From Prochloron sp965198675 (GTDB lineage Bacteria > Cyanobacteriota > Cyanobacteriia > Cyanobacteriales > Prochloraceae), in assembly GCA_965198675.1 (NCBI GenBank), contig OZ240666.1, positions 1 to 64,000 on the forward strand: DNA of 64,000 nucleotides. The letters are read 5' to 3'. Below the pieces are notes generated by a model. It was given only the letters and a program-made list of their open reading frames with translations. It did not search any database and was not told where the DNA came from. The translations under genes and the position numbers were made by a program. This document shows, one piece after another, positions 45,940 to 54,329 of the stretch. Position 1 is the stretch's first letter, and each line of letters begins with the position of its first letter.

Positions 45940-46836
45940 TCATTTAAATATACATTCAAGCAAAATCCGATTAACTACCTCCGGTGCTTCATCCTGGGGA
46001 CAATGTCCCAAACCTTCCAAAGGAATAAACTGCTCTACTGTAGGATAATTACCTAACTGCCGTCCCAATTCTATGGGTTCCCAAGGGTCTTCTGTGCCCC
46101 AAAGGATAAAAGTAGGACAAGAAAGGAGGGGTAAAAGGTCTTCCGGTAAGGGGCCTTGAGAATAGCGGGTAAAGGCGAGAAATACATCTGCTGCACCCTC
46201 TTCTGCTGCTGGTTTGAGCAACATATCCACCAGTTCATCTGTAACTGCTTCTTTACGGTGGTACGCTTGCAACAAGATTTTCCGCACTACCTGGGGTTGG
46301 GCAATGCGACGAAAGAAGAAATGGCCAATCCATTTATTCCCTAATAACCCTTGCATTACAGAAGCCCCTACCCTGTTATACCAGGGTAGTTCTCCTCTTT
46401 TACGTTCATGGAGCAGTCGCAGGGAGCAGTTAAGAGCAGCCACTCCCAAAACCACATGGGGATAAGTTACTGCCACTTGCATTGCGACGATACAGCCAAT
46501 GGAATTACCTACTAAAAAAGCTGCTTCACCCACCACCTCGCCACAAAAAGCGGCTACAAGTTCAGCCCAGGTGGCAAAAGTATATTCCATTTCCACTCCT
46601 GGGGTGGGTTTAGCAGATGCGCCAAAACCAATTAAGTCTATGGCGTAGCAGCGGCAACTTTGCCCTAGCACCGGGAGGTTTTTGCGCCAGTGTCCCCCTG
46701 ATGCCCCAAAGCCATGAACCAAAATAACTGCGACTCCAGAATCACCCAGATGTTGATAGGAAATGGGAAAACCTCGCCAAGTCCAAGTTCTGGCAGTGGA
46801 ATTCAGTTCCATTACAGTAGTTGCAGAATATGTCAT
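45940..46836 (-). CDS. Alpha/beta fold hydrolase
   Basis: The 298-residue protein has HGFGASGGHWRKNL (oxyanion loop, about residues 41-54), nucleophile elbow GNSIGC near 110 (Ser), the acid in ILWGTEDPWEP near 246, and the catalytic His in GLGHCPQDEAPE near 276. This cyanobacterial group is related to pheophytinase/chlorophyll-dephytylase-like hydrolases, but substrate cannot be assigned by eye. An ATG at 46809 is an alternative start. The next minus-strand gene ends 50 bp upstream. Confidence 0.85.
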   Translation of the reverse strand: MTYSATTVMELNSTARTWTWRGFPISYQHLGDSGVAVILVHGFGASGGHWRKNLPVLGQSCRCYAIDLIGFGASAKPTPGVEMEYTFATWAELVAAFCGEVVGEAAFLVGNSIGCIVAMQVAVTYPHVVLGVAALNCSLRLLHERKRGELPWYNRVGASVMQGLLGNKWIGHFFFRRIAQPQVVRKILLQAYHRKEAVTDELVDMLLKPAAEEGAADVFLAFTRYSQGPLPEDLLPLLSCPTFILWGTEDPWEPIELGRQLGNYPTVEQFIPLEGLGHCPQDEAPEVVNRILLECIFK

Positions 46837-46886
46837 GATCTAGTTTTTGAGCTGTTCTGTAACCGGAAATACCAAAATTAATCGTT

Positions 46887-48089
46887 TCAATCCATGTCCC
46901 AGTGGTGCTTAAATTGCTGAACCGCCATTTCATTTCCGGCAGCGTTCCAATGACCATCACAAGGAAGATACCATTTGTTCAACCCGGCTCGAAGCCGAGA
47001 TGAGTCCTGACCACCGTCGGGAGATAACGCCAAATCAATAAATTTAGCATCAAATTTATCTGCGATATTTCGTAGCCCCAAATACCAATCTAGCTGTGAA
47101 TAGCCCCAACCAAGTTGCAAAATCTTCTCAATATCCTCCCGATCAGGTATAACAATAATGGTTATTGGAAAATTAGGCGTAATTTCTTGAAATAATTTGT
47201 CAACATAGTATAAGCTGCCCTTAATTGATTCACTATCAGAGGCAAAATAACCTCTTATGTTACCGGAAAAACTTTCATGCTTAACATGCCCATGTATAAC
47301 TGGTTTATCCTTCAATGTATAGAGGACACTCCTTAAAACATTTGAGAAATAGGTGAAATTGACCAAATAAACGTTGAATTGGCCTATAAAGCTGGGATAT
47401 TTAACCCTCTTGTTACTCGGAAAATCTTCAGACTTCTTTGCCGTGGGCGGGTAATAGATTTCATACTGTTCCTCACCAATGGGCCTAAAGTACGGTCGAT
47501 ATTGATTACCAAACAGTCTTTCTTTGAGAAAGGAGTTATCTAAAAAGTCGTTAGCCGGTAAAAAGAAGTAAATCACCTCCGAATGAGGTATTGTTGAAAC
47601 AAGCTCCTGGTAAATCAAAAACTGCTGAACAGGTCCGAGACCTCCGGCAGCTCCAAAATTTAATACTTGTTTATTTATATCCTTAGAAAGCTTTTTCGCA
47701 AATGTATCCTCTAAATTGACACCAAAGCCTTCGGCAAAACTATCCCCAATTAAGGCAATACTGTTAGGGGATATTTGTGTTTGATAGTTAACGTCATCTC
47801 GAGCTCCCACATCATTAGATTGATACTCTACATCAAAACAAGCTGCTTTATGCCGATCCCTAGAGTTGCTTTTATGCCATGCACCCCAGCTTTCCTTCTC
47901 ATTGCGCCAATTATTGCCCCAATAGCGCAAAGAATAGGTAGGCTCATCAACTATCGGAATTAATTTGAACTTAGTTAGCAACAATGCTCCCCCTTCAAGA
48001 GCGAAGACCAAGATGAGACAATTTAAGCTGATCGTCTTAATCCAGCTCATCGGAGTCCCTCTAGTTAGTTTGAAATTCTTCTTAGTCAT
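46887..48089 (-). CDS. SGNH/GDSL-like hydrolase with N-terminal membrane anchor
   Basis: From ATG 48089 the protein has 400 residues. There is a membrane helix (TISLNCLILVFALEGGALLL), then the SGNH block I IALIGDSFAEGFGV, block II-like FGAAGGLGP, block III-like LPANDFLDN, and the block V pair CDGHWNAAGN. These carry the Ser/Gly/Asn/His set of polysaccharide O-acylesterases/acyltransferases. ATG 48050 (site agaggg) is an equally good start, and the longer frame to 48152 overlaps the upstream gene. It is the last gene of an operon with the carbamoyltransferase, acting outside the membrane. Confidence 0.8.
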   Translation of the reverse strand: MTKKNFKLTRGTPMSWIKTISLNCLILVFALEGGALLLTKFKLIPIVDEPTYSLRYWGNNWRNEKESWGAWHKSNSRDRHKAACFDVEYQSNDVGARDDVNYQTQISPNSIALIGDSFAEGFGVNLEDTFAKKLSKDINKQVLNFGAAGGLGPVQQFLIYQELVSTIPHSEVIYFFLPANDFLDNSFLKERLFGNQYRPYFRPIGEEQYEIYYPPTAKKSEDFPSNKRVKYPSFIGQFNVYLVNFTYFSNVLRSVLYTLKDKPVIHGHVKHESFSGNIRGYFASDSESIKGSLYYVDKLFQEITPNFPITIIVIPDREDIEKILQLGWGYSQLDWYLGLRNIADKFDAKFIDLALSPDGGQDSSRLRAGLNKWYLPCDGHWNAAGNEMAVQQFKHHWDMD

Positions 48090-48099
48090 TTGCAAATTC

Positions 48100-48264
48100 T
48101 CAAAATAAGGTATAGATAAATGGTGCGATGGCAGACCCCTGAGTGAAGACAATCACAGCCCCCAGAAGCACTAGAGTAATAATCAGTGGGGCAAGCCAGT
48201 ATTTTTTCCGATCCTTCAGAAATCCCCAGAGGTCTTTCACAAAGTCCAATGTAGTTTCAAGCAT
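48100..48264 (-). CDS. DUF5989/SxtK-like small membrane protein (54 aa)
   Basis: ATG 48262-48264 to TGA 48100-48102 encodes 54 residues: FVKDLWGFLKDRKKYWLAP, then one membrane helix (LIITLVLLGAVIVFTQG), ending PFIYTLF. This is the signature of DUF5989, the small partner of SxtJ-like proteins (SxtK in saxitoxin clusters). The start overlaps the SxtJ-like stop by one base (TGATG), indicating tight translational coupling. Gene callers with a 60-codon cutoff would miss it. Confidence 0.82.
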   Translation of the reverse strand: MLETTLDFVKDLWGFLKDRKKYWLAPLIITLVLLGAVIVFTQGSAIAPFIYTLF

Positions 48265-48668
48265 CAGAAGGGTTTCTCCATACTCTCTCTCGTTTTTCTT
48301 TGGCTGGGTAGACGATAGGTTGACAGATTAACCTCCAATTTTCTCGCCATCGGGTCTCGATTCAACAGACGCATAATCATGGCCATGGGCATTAGTAAGC
48401 CGTAGAAAACAATACCCAGAATAAGGCGGGTGTTGACCCAGCCCAGAACCAGTCCAATTCTCATCCAGACTTGGTAGACAGGTTTGAGGGTCCTGGGGGC
48501 TAGAACTGCCAAAAACCAGAGGACAACTGCGATAATCCACGGCCAAGAGGGCAGAGAATGACCCCTGAGCAACGGCAATAATAAACCAAAGAGAACCGCC
48601 ACAATTTTACCAGTCAGCAGTCCAAAATCCCGCAATTCTTTTTGGTTAAGTTTGGGTATTGGGTCCAT
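48264..48668 (-). CDS. SxtJ-family membrane protein
   Basis: The 134-residue protein has three or four hydrophobic segments and the SxtJ pattern: ELRDFGLLTGKIVAVLFGLLLP at the N-terminus, LKPVYQVWMRIGLVLGWVNTRLILGIVFYGLLMP in the middle, and RLLNRDPMARK near the end. The function is unknown. It always travels with a NodU/SxtI-type carbamoyltransferase. It starts 12 bp after the carbamoyltransferase stop and is coupled to the DUF5989 gene. Confidence 0.87.
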   Translation of the reverse strand: MDPIPKLNQKELRDFGLLTGKIVAVLFGLLLPLLRGHSLPSWPWIIAVVLWFLAVLAPRTLKPVYQVWMRIGLVLGWVNTRLILGIVFYGLLMPMAMIMRLLNRDPMARKLEVNLSTYRLPSQRKTRESMEKPF

Positions 48669-48680
48669 GGTTTTCTTGCT

Positions 48681-50519
48681 CTAATCCAACTCAAATTCTT
48701 CTTTCCAGGATTCATCTCCTTCCCCAGGCTGCTGTTGGGACTTGGCCAACAAGAAGTTCTCCAGCACCAGATAGTCACTCTCAGTGCCCATAAAACACCG
48801 ATAAGCATCCTCCGGAGTACAGACAATTGGCTCCCCACGAACATTAAAGGAAGTATTCACCAACACTCCACAGCCCGTTTTCTGTTCAAAATGACGGATT
48901 AGCTCATAGTAGCGCGGATTGGTTTCTTTGTGAACCGTCTGAATGCGAGCTGAGTAATCCACATGGGTAACAGCTGGAATAGTTGAACGGGGAACCTTCA
49001 GCCTTTCTAGACCAAATAGTTGCTCCTGCTGGGGAGTCATGGGAATGCGTAAATCCTCTTTGATTGGTGCCACCAGCAGCATATAAGGGCTAGAGCGGTC
49101 AAGTTCAAAATAGTCCGAAACCCGTTCAGCCAAAACCGAAGGGGCAAAAGGGCGGAAGGATTCCCGGTATTTGACTTTCAAATTCATTACCGACTGCATG
49201 GACTGACTGCGGGGATCCCCAATAATGGAACGGCTCCCCAAAGCGCGAGGTCCAAATTCCATCCTACCTTGGAACCAACCCACCACATTTCCCTCAGCCA
49301 AAATTTCTGCCACCCGTGGCAGTAGCTCATCATCTTCTAGTTGCTGGTACTTGGCTCCCACTGCATTCAGTTGACTGCTAATTTCTGCCGAGGTAAACTT
49401 TGGCCCCAAATAAGAACCCTGCATGCTATCCCCGCCCTTAGGAAAGCGAGGTTGGTCGTGGTACTGGTGCCAAATAGCCAGAGCCGCTCCTACAGCCCCA
49501 CCGGCATCCCCAGCTGCTGGTTGAACCCAGATATCTTTGAAGGGACCTTCCCGCACAATTCTCCCATTGGCAACGCAGTTGAGGGCAACGCCACCAGCTA
49601 GGCACAAATAATCCTGACCCAATTCTTGGTGTACTGTTCTCGCTAGACGCAATACCACTTCTTCTGTCACCTGCTGAATAGAAGCAGCAATGTCCATCTC
49701 CCGCTGGGTTAATTGGCTTTCTGGTTGGCGCGGTGGGGCACCAAATAGCCTCTGGAACTTCTGGTTGGTCATGGTTAGACCAGTAGCGTAGTTGAAGTAA
49801 TCCATGTTCAAGCGGAACGTTCCATCCCCTTTGAGATCCAACAGATGGTCTAGGATCAGATTTACATATTTCGGTGAGCCATAGGGGGCTAACCCCATGA
49901 GTTTATACTCACCAGAATTGACCTTAAAGCCCGTGTAGTAAGTGAAAGCTGAGTAGAGCATTCCCAGGGAGTGGGGAAAATTAATCTCCCATTGGGGTAT
50001 CAGCTGATTGCCCTTCCCCAAACAGACGGATGCTGTAGCCCATTCACCCACAGCATCCAGGCACATAACCGCTGCCTCCTGGAAGGGACTGGGAAAAAAG
50101 GCTGAGGCGGCGTGAGATTGGTGATGGTCAGTAAATAGCAAGGGAGGTAGTCCAGAGATGCTCACTTCTCCCAGTGCGGCCAGCTCTTTTTTCAGCACTG
50201 CCTTGAGGTAGAGCTTTTCTTTGAGCCAGACAGGCATAGCCATGATAAAAGAGCGAAATCCTTTAGGTGCATAGGCTAGATAGGTTTCTAAGAGACGCTC
50301 AAATTTAATTAAAGGCTTTTCATAAAAGACAATATTATCCAAATCTTTAAGTCTGAGAGAGGCTTCCCTGAGGCAGTAAGCGATCCCTTGGGTAGGAAAT
50401 CTGGCATCATGCTTTTTGCGGGAAAAACGCTCTTCCTGGGCAGCTGCCACAATTTGCCCATTAATGATCAAAGCAGCAGCACTGTCATGATAATAAGCTG
50501 AGATTCCAAGTATCTTCAT
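48681..50519 (-). CDS. NodU/SxtI-type carbamoyltransferase
   Basis: The 612-residue protein has the TsaD-like N-terminal domain (ISAYYHDSAAALI, residues 6-18; FTDHHQSHAASAFFPSPF near 129 with metal His; LCLAGGVALNCVANG near 308) and the carbamoyltransferase C-terminal domain (WFQGRMEFGPRALGSRSI near 416; VNTSFNVRGEPIV near 558). It makes carbamoyl-AMP from carbamoyl phosphate and ATP and transfers the carbamoyl group to a hydroxyl. The partners here (SxtJ, DUF5989, SGNH hydrolase) suggest a glycan or lipid acceptor at the membrane. No saxitoxin core genes are present. Confidence 0.93.
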   Translation of the reverse strand: MKILGISAYYHDSAAALIINGQIVAAAQEERFSRKKHDARFPTQGIAYCLREASLRLKDLDNIVFYEKPLIKFERLLETYLAYAPKGFRSFIMAMPVWLKEKLYLKAVLKKELAALGEVSISGLPPLLFTDHHQSHAASAFFPSPFQEAAVMCLDAVGEWATASVCLGKGNQLIPQWEINFPHSLGMLYSAFTYYTGFKVNSGEYKLMGLAPYGSPKYVNLILDHLLDLKGDGTFRLNMDYFNYATGLTMTNQKFQRLFGAPPRQPESQLTQREMDIAASIQQVTEEVVLRLARTVHQELGQDYLCLAGGVALNCVANGRIVREGPFKDIWVQPAAGDAGGAVGAALAIWHQYHDQPRFPKGGDSMQGSYLGPKFTSAEISSQLNAVGAKYQQLEDDELLPRVAEILAEGNVVGWFQGRMEFGPRALGSRSIIGDPRSQSMQSVMNLKVKYRESFRPFAPSVLAERVSDYFELDRSSPYMLLVAPIKEDLRIPMTPQQEQLFGLERLKVPRSTIPAVTHVDYSARIQTVHKETNPRYYELIRHFEQKTGCGVLVNTSFNVRGEPIVCTPEDAYRCFMGTESDYLVLENFLLAKSQQQPGEGDESWKEEFELD

Positions 50520-50621
50520 TGCTCCTCTCTAAGAGAATAGAGTTTATTGTCATCAGGGGGATTGAAACTTGATAATGCTATCTTAAGTGGAAGCAAAAAA
50601 CAAGGAAATGGCAGCAAAGGG

Positions 50622-51332
50622 ATGACTTACCATCGGGTTTTACTCAAACTCTCCGGCGAAGCATTAATGGGTAACTTGGGCTATGGTATCGATCCCAAAG
50701 TAGTGTCTGACATAGCGACCGAAATCGCAGAGGTAGTGAAAAGTGGGATCCAAGTCGTAATCGTTGTGGGTGGTGGTAACATCTTTCGCGGAGTTAAAGC
50801 TGCCGCAGCAGGAATGGATCGGGCAACTGCCGACTATATCGGTATGATTGCTACGGTGATGAATGCTATGACTTTACAGGATGCCCTGGAGCAAATGGGA
50901 ATTGTTACCAGAGTGCAAACCGCCATCGCCATGCAGGAAGTAGCAGAACCCTATATCCGACGCCGGGCAATTCGTCATTTAGAAAAAGGACGGGTGGTGA
51001 TTTTTGGCGCTGGTAGCGGCAATCCTTTCTTTACTACCGACACCACAGCAGCTCTGAGAGCTGCGGAAATCGATGGGGAGGTTATTTTTAAAGCTACTAA
51101 GGTGGATGGAGTTTACGATGGGGATCCGAAGCTAAATCCCGATACTCACCGCTATGAGCACCTGACTTATAGTCAAGTCCTGGCTCAGGATTTGCGGGTC
51201 ATGGACGGAACGGCGATCGCTTTATGCAAAGAAAATAATATCCCCATCGTCGTTTTCGATCTTTCGGTTCGTGGTAATATCATCCGCGCTGTTAAAGGGG
51301 AACCCGTAGGCACGATTATTAGTAATCAGTAA
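50622..51332 (+). CDS. pyrH: UMP kinase
   Basis: From ATG 50622 the protein has 236 residues, starting MTYHRVLLKLSGEALMG. GGGNIFRG near 55, a MDRATADYIGMIATVMNAM segment near 66 and FFTTDTTAALRAAE near 143 are family signatures. It phosphorylates UMP to UDP. The frame is open to ATG 50547, but those 25 codons are poorly conserved in type and lie in the region shared with the divergent carbamoyltransferase, so the later start is preferred. frr follows 17 bp downstream, the usual pairing. Confidence 0.95.
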   Translation: MTYHRVLLKLSGEALMGNLGYGIDPKVVSDIATEIAEVVKSGIQVVIVVGGGNIFRGVKAAAAGMDRATADYIGMIATVMNAMTLQDALEQMGIVTRVQTAIAMQEVAEPYIRRRAIRHLEKGRVVIFGAGSGNPFFTTDTTAALRAAEIDGEVIFKATKVDGVYDGDPKLNPDTHRYEHLTYSQVLAQDLRVMDGTAIALCKENNIPIVVFDLSVRGNIIRAVKGEPVGTIISNQ

Positions 51333-51349
51333 AGAATAGGGAGGTTGCT

Positions 51350-51898
51350 GTGAATTTAAATGAAATCAAAGCTCAAATGCAAAAGACCATTGAGTCTACT
51401 CAAAAGTCTTTTAATACTATCCGTACCGGAAGGGCTAATGCTACTCTTTTAGATCGGGTGATGGTGGAATACTACGGTGCGGAAACGCCGTTGAAATCCC
51501 TGGCTAATATTAGTACACCAGACTCTACCACCATTTTAATTCAACCCTATGATAAAAGTAGCATGGGGCAAATTGAAAAAGCAATTTCCATGTCCGATTT
51601 GGGTTTAACTCCTAACAACGACGGTTCGGCGATTCGGTTGAATATCCCTCCTTTGACGAGCGATCGCCGCAAAGAATTGGTGAAATTGGCGGGTAAATTG
51701 GCAGAAGAGGGGAAAGTTGCTATTCGCCATATTCGCCGGGATGCAGTTGATGTAGTGCGGAAACAGGAGAAAAAGCACGAAGTTTCTGAAGATGAATCCC
51801 ATGATTTGCAGGAGCAAATTCAAAAAGTTACCAAGGAATTTACCGCCAAAATTGAGGACTTATTGGCAGCCAAAGAAAAAGATATTACTACCGTTTAG
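51350..51898 (+). CDS. frr: Ribosome recycling factor
   Basis: The 182-residue protein starts at GTG 51350, with gggagg upstream. It has the coiled three-helix bundle pattern (KAQMQKTIESTQKSFNTIRTGRANATLLD, residues 8-36), the PLKSLANISTPD hinge, and the C-terminal helix with VRKQEKKHEVSEDESHDLQEQIQK. It releases ribosomes from mRNA after termination with EF-G. It ends directly at a heptamer repeat tract. Confidence 0.97.
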   Translation: MNLNEIKAQMQKTIESTQKSFNTIRTGRANATLLDRVMVEYYGAETPLKSLANISTPDSTTILIQPYDKSSMGQIEKAISMSDLGLTPNNDGSAIRLNIPPLTSDRRKELVKLAGKLAEEGKVAIRHIRRDAVDVVRKQEKKHEVSEDESHDLQEQIQKVTKEFTAKIEDLLAAKEKDITTV

Positions 51899-51942
51899 CA
51901 GTTATCAGTTAGTCAGTAACCAGCTTCTCACGTACCATGACA

Positions 51943-52080
51943 GTAACCAGTGACCAGTTTTCAGTTACCAGTTACCAGTTACCAGTTACCAGTTACCAGT
52001 TACTAGTTACCAGTTACCAGTTACCAGTTACCAGTTACCAGTTACCAGTTACCAGTTACCAGTTACCAGTTACCAGTTAT
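51943..52080. repeat. Heptamer tandem repeat (CCAGTTA)n
   Basis: About 17 copies of ccagtta with few variants (tactagtta, ccagttt, ccagttatc at the ends). It belongs to the cyanobacterial short tandemly repeated repetitive family. Three heptamers make 21 bases, so each frame reads a 7-residue period (TSYQLPV in one). Confidence 0.92.
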
Positions 52081-52097
52081 CAGAATTATGATGTTTT

Positions 52098-52170
52098 GTC
52101 ATGGTACAAGGTCAACTGTCATGGTACAAGGTCAACTGTCATGGTACAACTGTCATGGTACAAGGTCACT
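52098..52170. repeat. Tandem repeat of catggtacaaggtcaactgt
   Basis: Two full 20-base units and two partial ones. The unit contains the GTACCATG-type palindrome also seen next to heptamer runs at about 28030, 28092 and 51930. Confidence 0.8.
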
Positions 52171-52203
52171 GCTATTGCGAAGCAACCGCCCTTGGCGTCC
52201 TGC

Positions 52204-52430
52204 TAACTGGTCACTGGTCACTGGTCACTGGTCACTGGTCACTGGTCACTGGTCACTGGTCACTGGTCACTGGTCACTGGTCACTGGTCACTGGTCACTG
52301 GTCACTGGTCACTGGTCACTGGTCACTGGTCACTGGTCACTGGTCACTGGTCACTGGTCACTGATCACTGGTCACTGGTCACTGGTCACTGGTCACTGGT
52401 CACTGGTCACTGGTCACTGGTCACTGTTTA
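52204..52430. repeat. Heptamer tandem repeat (CACTGGT)n, about 32 copies
   Basis: A nearly perfect run with one variant (cactgat at about 52362). It ends 2 or so codons into the stop region of the membrane protein gene at 52421. Its orientation is opposite to the CCAGTTA tract, and the unit differs by one base (GGTCACT versus GGTAACT inverted). Confidence 0.93.
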
Positions 52431-53941
52431 AGTAGTACTTGCACTGGGGAGGATGGTTGGGCTTGGAGCACTCTTTTTTGTTCTAATATCTGCTCGATAT
52501 CCTCTTCAGATAAGTTTTCCACATAATTCACTTTCACTTCCTCCAGCAAAGCTACTAATAAATACTCCATTTTCTGGATGCTTTGTTTGGCTTTTATTTC
52601 TGAATTAATGGACTGGCTGAAATTAGTAGTCAATTTTTCCAATAACTCCTCAAACACCTTATCCTCAGTGATCGCCCCTTTTAAAGTAGCGTAAAAAACT
52701 TGGTAGATTTGCTGCACCAATTGCTCTGTTAAGTTAGTTTTTAACTCTTTTACTCCAGGTAATTGTTGCAGGGTTTGATAAGGGGTAGATTCAGTCACAA
52801 CTTTACCAATCCCGTACTGTAACAAAGCTTCCACATCAGGACGTATTTTAGGCATAACCTCATTAACAATAAGATTAGCCATCAATTTTACCAGTTCTGC
52901 TGTCTCATTAATATCGTTTAAATCGATATATTCCCGCCCATTTTGTTGGGTGAGAAAATTGCTGAGTTTTCCTTGACGAATTGAGTCTTGAAGTTGATTC
53001 ACCACTCGAATAATGACTACTTCCGTTAAATCCTCGGCAATAGTAGCGACAAATCCTTGACTGGCTTGCTTTTGAATTCGGTGCAGATCTAATAACTGGG
53101 CTTCATTTAAACGAATGGTAACGGGAATAACCCGCAGCCACCGAAAGACAGGAATGAGGAGTATTGCGTCGTACCAGCGCCAAAGCATAGCATCGAACCA
53201 ACTCAAACCAGTGTGACGACGACTGATAAACCAGGTGCGACTCAAGAAATCGATGAGAAAGAGGGGAAAAAAGAGTAAGTCCAGGAGAATAAAATTATTG
53301 ACAGGTTCCCCATTTTCCCCCACAGGACGAAAATAGTTGGTTTCGATTAAGGGTTTAATTTCTCTGTCAAAAAAGTTTAGTTCTTCCCGGAAACCATTTT
53401 CTTTTAAATATTCTCGGCTCCAAAAAACCTGGAAGGATTTTTTAGCGGAAGCATCTTTATCACCAGAGACGTGTAAGCGCATCTTATTTTTAATTCTTTC
53501 CAGAGTACCTGTTTTATTGGCAATTTGGAAAGGGTTTGTCTCTATCATTTCAATACTCAGAGAGCGCAACTCTGCTAGCAGATCATCTGTCTGTTGTAGA
53601 TTCCTTTCTGTTTCCCGTTGCAGTGCTACCTGGTTAATTTGGCTATTTAACTCTTCTACTCTTTCTAAATACTGCTTCGTATCCCGATAAGGTTCTATTC
53701 CTTTTACCCAGTCATACCAGTCGCTGACGCGGAGGGGAAGAACTTTCACCGGGTGTTGGGGAAACTCTTGCTCGAAAGTACCGATTTTCACCAACAGCTG
53801 TATTTTACCCTGAAGCCAAAAATCTCGCAGGGGAATGTAGCTTAAGTCAAAGATTACTAAAAGGAGATTCAGCAGTGCCAGACTAGCCATTAGCCTATCT
53901 AGGAACAGGATAAAGGGGGATTTTCTTCTTAATGAGTTCAT
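52421..53941 (-). CDS. Conserved cyanobacterial membrane protein, unknown function
   Basis: The 506-residue protein has an N-terminal membrane helix (residues about 18-34), a coiled segment (about 85-150) and a central membrane pair (NNFILLDLLFFPLFLIDFLSR near 217). A long helical C-terminal domain from about 290 carries GFVATIAEDLTEVVIIRVVNQLQDSIRQG. The RTWFISRRHTGLSWFDAMLWRWYD loop is typical of this cyanobacterial group. No function is known. It lies 28 bp after the decayed TetR gene on the same strand, so it may have been controlled by it. The heptamer tract begins at its stop codon. Confidence 0.75.
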   Translation of the reverse strand: MNSLRRKSPFILFLDRLMASLALLNLLLVIFDLSYIPLRDFWLQGKIQLLVKIGTFEQEFPQHPVKVLPLRVSDWYDWVKGIEPYRDTKQYLERVEELNSQINQVALQRETERNLQQTDDLLAELRSLSIEMIETNPFQIANKTGTLERIKNKMRLHVSGDKDASAKKSFQVFWSREYLKENGFREELNFFDREIKPLIETNYFRPVGENGEPVNNFILLDLLFFPLFLIDFLSRTWFISRRHTGLSWFDAMLWRWYDAILLIPVFRWLRVIPVTIRLNEAQLLDLHRIQKQASQGFVATIAEDLTEVVIIRVVNQLQDSIRQGKLSNFLTQQNGREYIDLNDINETAELVKLMANLIVNEVMPKIRPDVEALLQYGIGKVVTESTPYQTLQQLPGVKELKTNLTEQLVQQIYQVFYATLKGAITEDKVFEELLEKLTTNFSQSINSEIKAKQSIQKMEYLLVALLEEVKVNYVENLSEEDIEQILEQKRVLQAQPSSPVQVLLKQ

Positions 53942-54329
53942 GGTAGAGATGAAACAGATATGTCCTGGATTATTCTTGCACTAAAACACCACGGAGAAAA
54001 ATGTCTGCGATCCCTTCAGCCATTTCTTGCAGTGCTTGGGGAGAAGCGGAAGGTTCCATAATGGTACCATGGGAGAAACCAGCGATGGCGAACATTCCTA
54101 AAAATATCTGAGCGACAATTTTCGGGTTCATGGGGCGATAAATACCTCGCTCCATAGCTGTTTCAAAGAAACCTTCTGCTACATGAGTCATTTTCGAGAT
54201 GACTTCAGATTGAATTTTTTCCCGCAACTCAGGGTGAAACTGGGCTTCCATAAAACACACTCGCATAATATCGCTACTTTCTTGTAGTCGCAGCATCCGC
54301 CGTCCCATTACCTGCGCTACAGCCTTATA

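Noticed and set aside
46887..50519. Saxitoxin biosynthesis cluster
   Set aside because: Only the widespread carbamoyltransferase/SxtJ/DUF5989 module is present. No polyketide-like SxtA, amidinotransferase or dioxygenase genes are seen.
50547..50621. Longer start for UMP kinase
   Set aside because: The family begins just before RVLLKLSGEA. The extra 25 residues have no conserved pattern.
51943..52430. Possible CRISPR array
   Set aside because: The repeats are contiguous heptamers without unique spacers, and no cas gene is nearby.
52088..52435. ORFs of 87-115 codons reading LVTGHWS repeats
   Set aside because: They are translations of the heptamer tract in an intergenic region, with no ribosome binding site or conserved part.
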